7,224 bases of DNA from contig JAQBPZ010000321.1 of assembly GCA_028287225.1 (NCBI GenBank), positions 1 through 7,224 on the forward strand. The letters run 5' to 3'. Below, piece after piece: positions 7,130 through 7,224 of the stretch. Each line of letters begins with the position of its first letter. Positions within the stretch are counted from its first letter, which is position 1. A model generated the notes under the pieces. The model ran no database searches and was not told the DNA's origin. It was given only the letters and a program-made list of their open reading frames with translations. This DNA is from Gemmatimonadota bacterium (GTDB lineage Bacteria > Gemmatimonadota > Gemmatimonadetes > Gemmatimonadales > Gemmatimonadaceae). The translations under genes were made by a program, and so were the position numbers.

Positions 7130-7146
7130 GTCGGAGTTCTCGACTC
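7128..7146 (+). terminator. Weak hairpin at the end of the ligase gene
   Basis: GAGTCG (7128-7133) pairs with CGACTC (7141-7146) around a 7-base loop, starting inside the stop codon. The stem is only 6 bp and no T-run follows directly, so a terminator role is uncertain. A second small palindrome, GTTCTTGAAC, follows at 7152-7161. Confidence 0.3.
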
Positions 7147-7165
7147 GCAGAGTTCTTGAACGGCG

Positions 7166-7193
7166 TTTGCGGTTTGCGGTGAGCAGTGAGCGG
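7166..7193 (+). repeat. Four-unit heptamer tandem repeat
   Basis: Four consecutive 7-base units read TTTGCGG, TTTGCGG, TGAGCAG and TGAGCGG. The first two are identical and the last two differ at one base. It lies in noncoding DNA after the ligase operon and is followed by ordinary sequence to the window edge. It may be a variable simple repeat or the edge of a longer intergenic repeat. Confidence 0.6.
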
Positions 7194-7224
7194 TCCGGCC
7201 TCTTGACGCCTCTACCGCCAACCG

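Noticed and set aside
5968..7182. 404-codon open frame on the plus strand in another phase
   Set aside because: Overlaps the ligase core, where conserved motifs fix the real frame. Composition is typical of a shadow.
1..7224. CRISPR array, tRNA, rRNA, insertion sequence or phage attachment site
   Set aside because: I saw no regularly spaced repeats, tRNA-like cloverleaf, rRNA sequence, transposase or flanking terminal repeats.

Overview
This is a 7.2 kb stretch of very GC-rich bacterial chromosome. Codons mostly end in G or C, so long shadow ORFs appear on both strands. The gene style fits an environmental Gram-negative such as Gemmatimonadota: periplasmic M16 protease pairs, class A beta-lactamase-like hydrolases and a GCS-fold ligase. 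That assignment is an inference from style, not from a marker gene.

Left half (minus strand, 3523 down to 78): a two-gene operon encodes a complementary pair of exported M16 peptidases. The upstream gene carries the zinc motif HxxEH. The downstream gene overlaps it by ATGA, has lost the zinc motif, keeps the Arg/Tyr pair of the M16 C-terminal domain, and has an extra C-terminal domain of about 220 residues. The two probably form one heterodimeric periplasmic protease. The operon ends at a strong hairpin (15-52) with a UUCG tetraloop on the minus strand.

Middle (3524-4051): a divergent intergenic region of 528 bases. It holds the 5' region of the M16 operon, an AT-rich patch that may be its promoter, and a decayed Xre-type helix-turn-helix gene on the minus strand. 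The two halves of that gene lie in different frames, joined at a C-run. I saw no convincing promoter for the rightward operon.

Right half (plus strand, 4052 to 7129): three closely packed genes encode a class A beta-lactamase-like serine hydrolase (SxxK, SxN and KTG present), an M15-like peptidase-fold protein that starts inside the previous stop codon (TGATG), and, 31 bases on, a glutamate-cysteine-ligase-fold carboxylate-amine ligase with an Arg-rich tail. None of the three has a recognisable signal peptide. Folds normally used outside the cell on peptidoglycan peptides are therefore joined here with an ATP-dependent amide-bond-forming fold, apparently in the cytoplasm. This is the best candidate in the window for an undescribed peptide-making or peptide-modifying pathway. 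The last 95 bases are noncoding and hold small hairpins and a heptamer tandem repeat.
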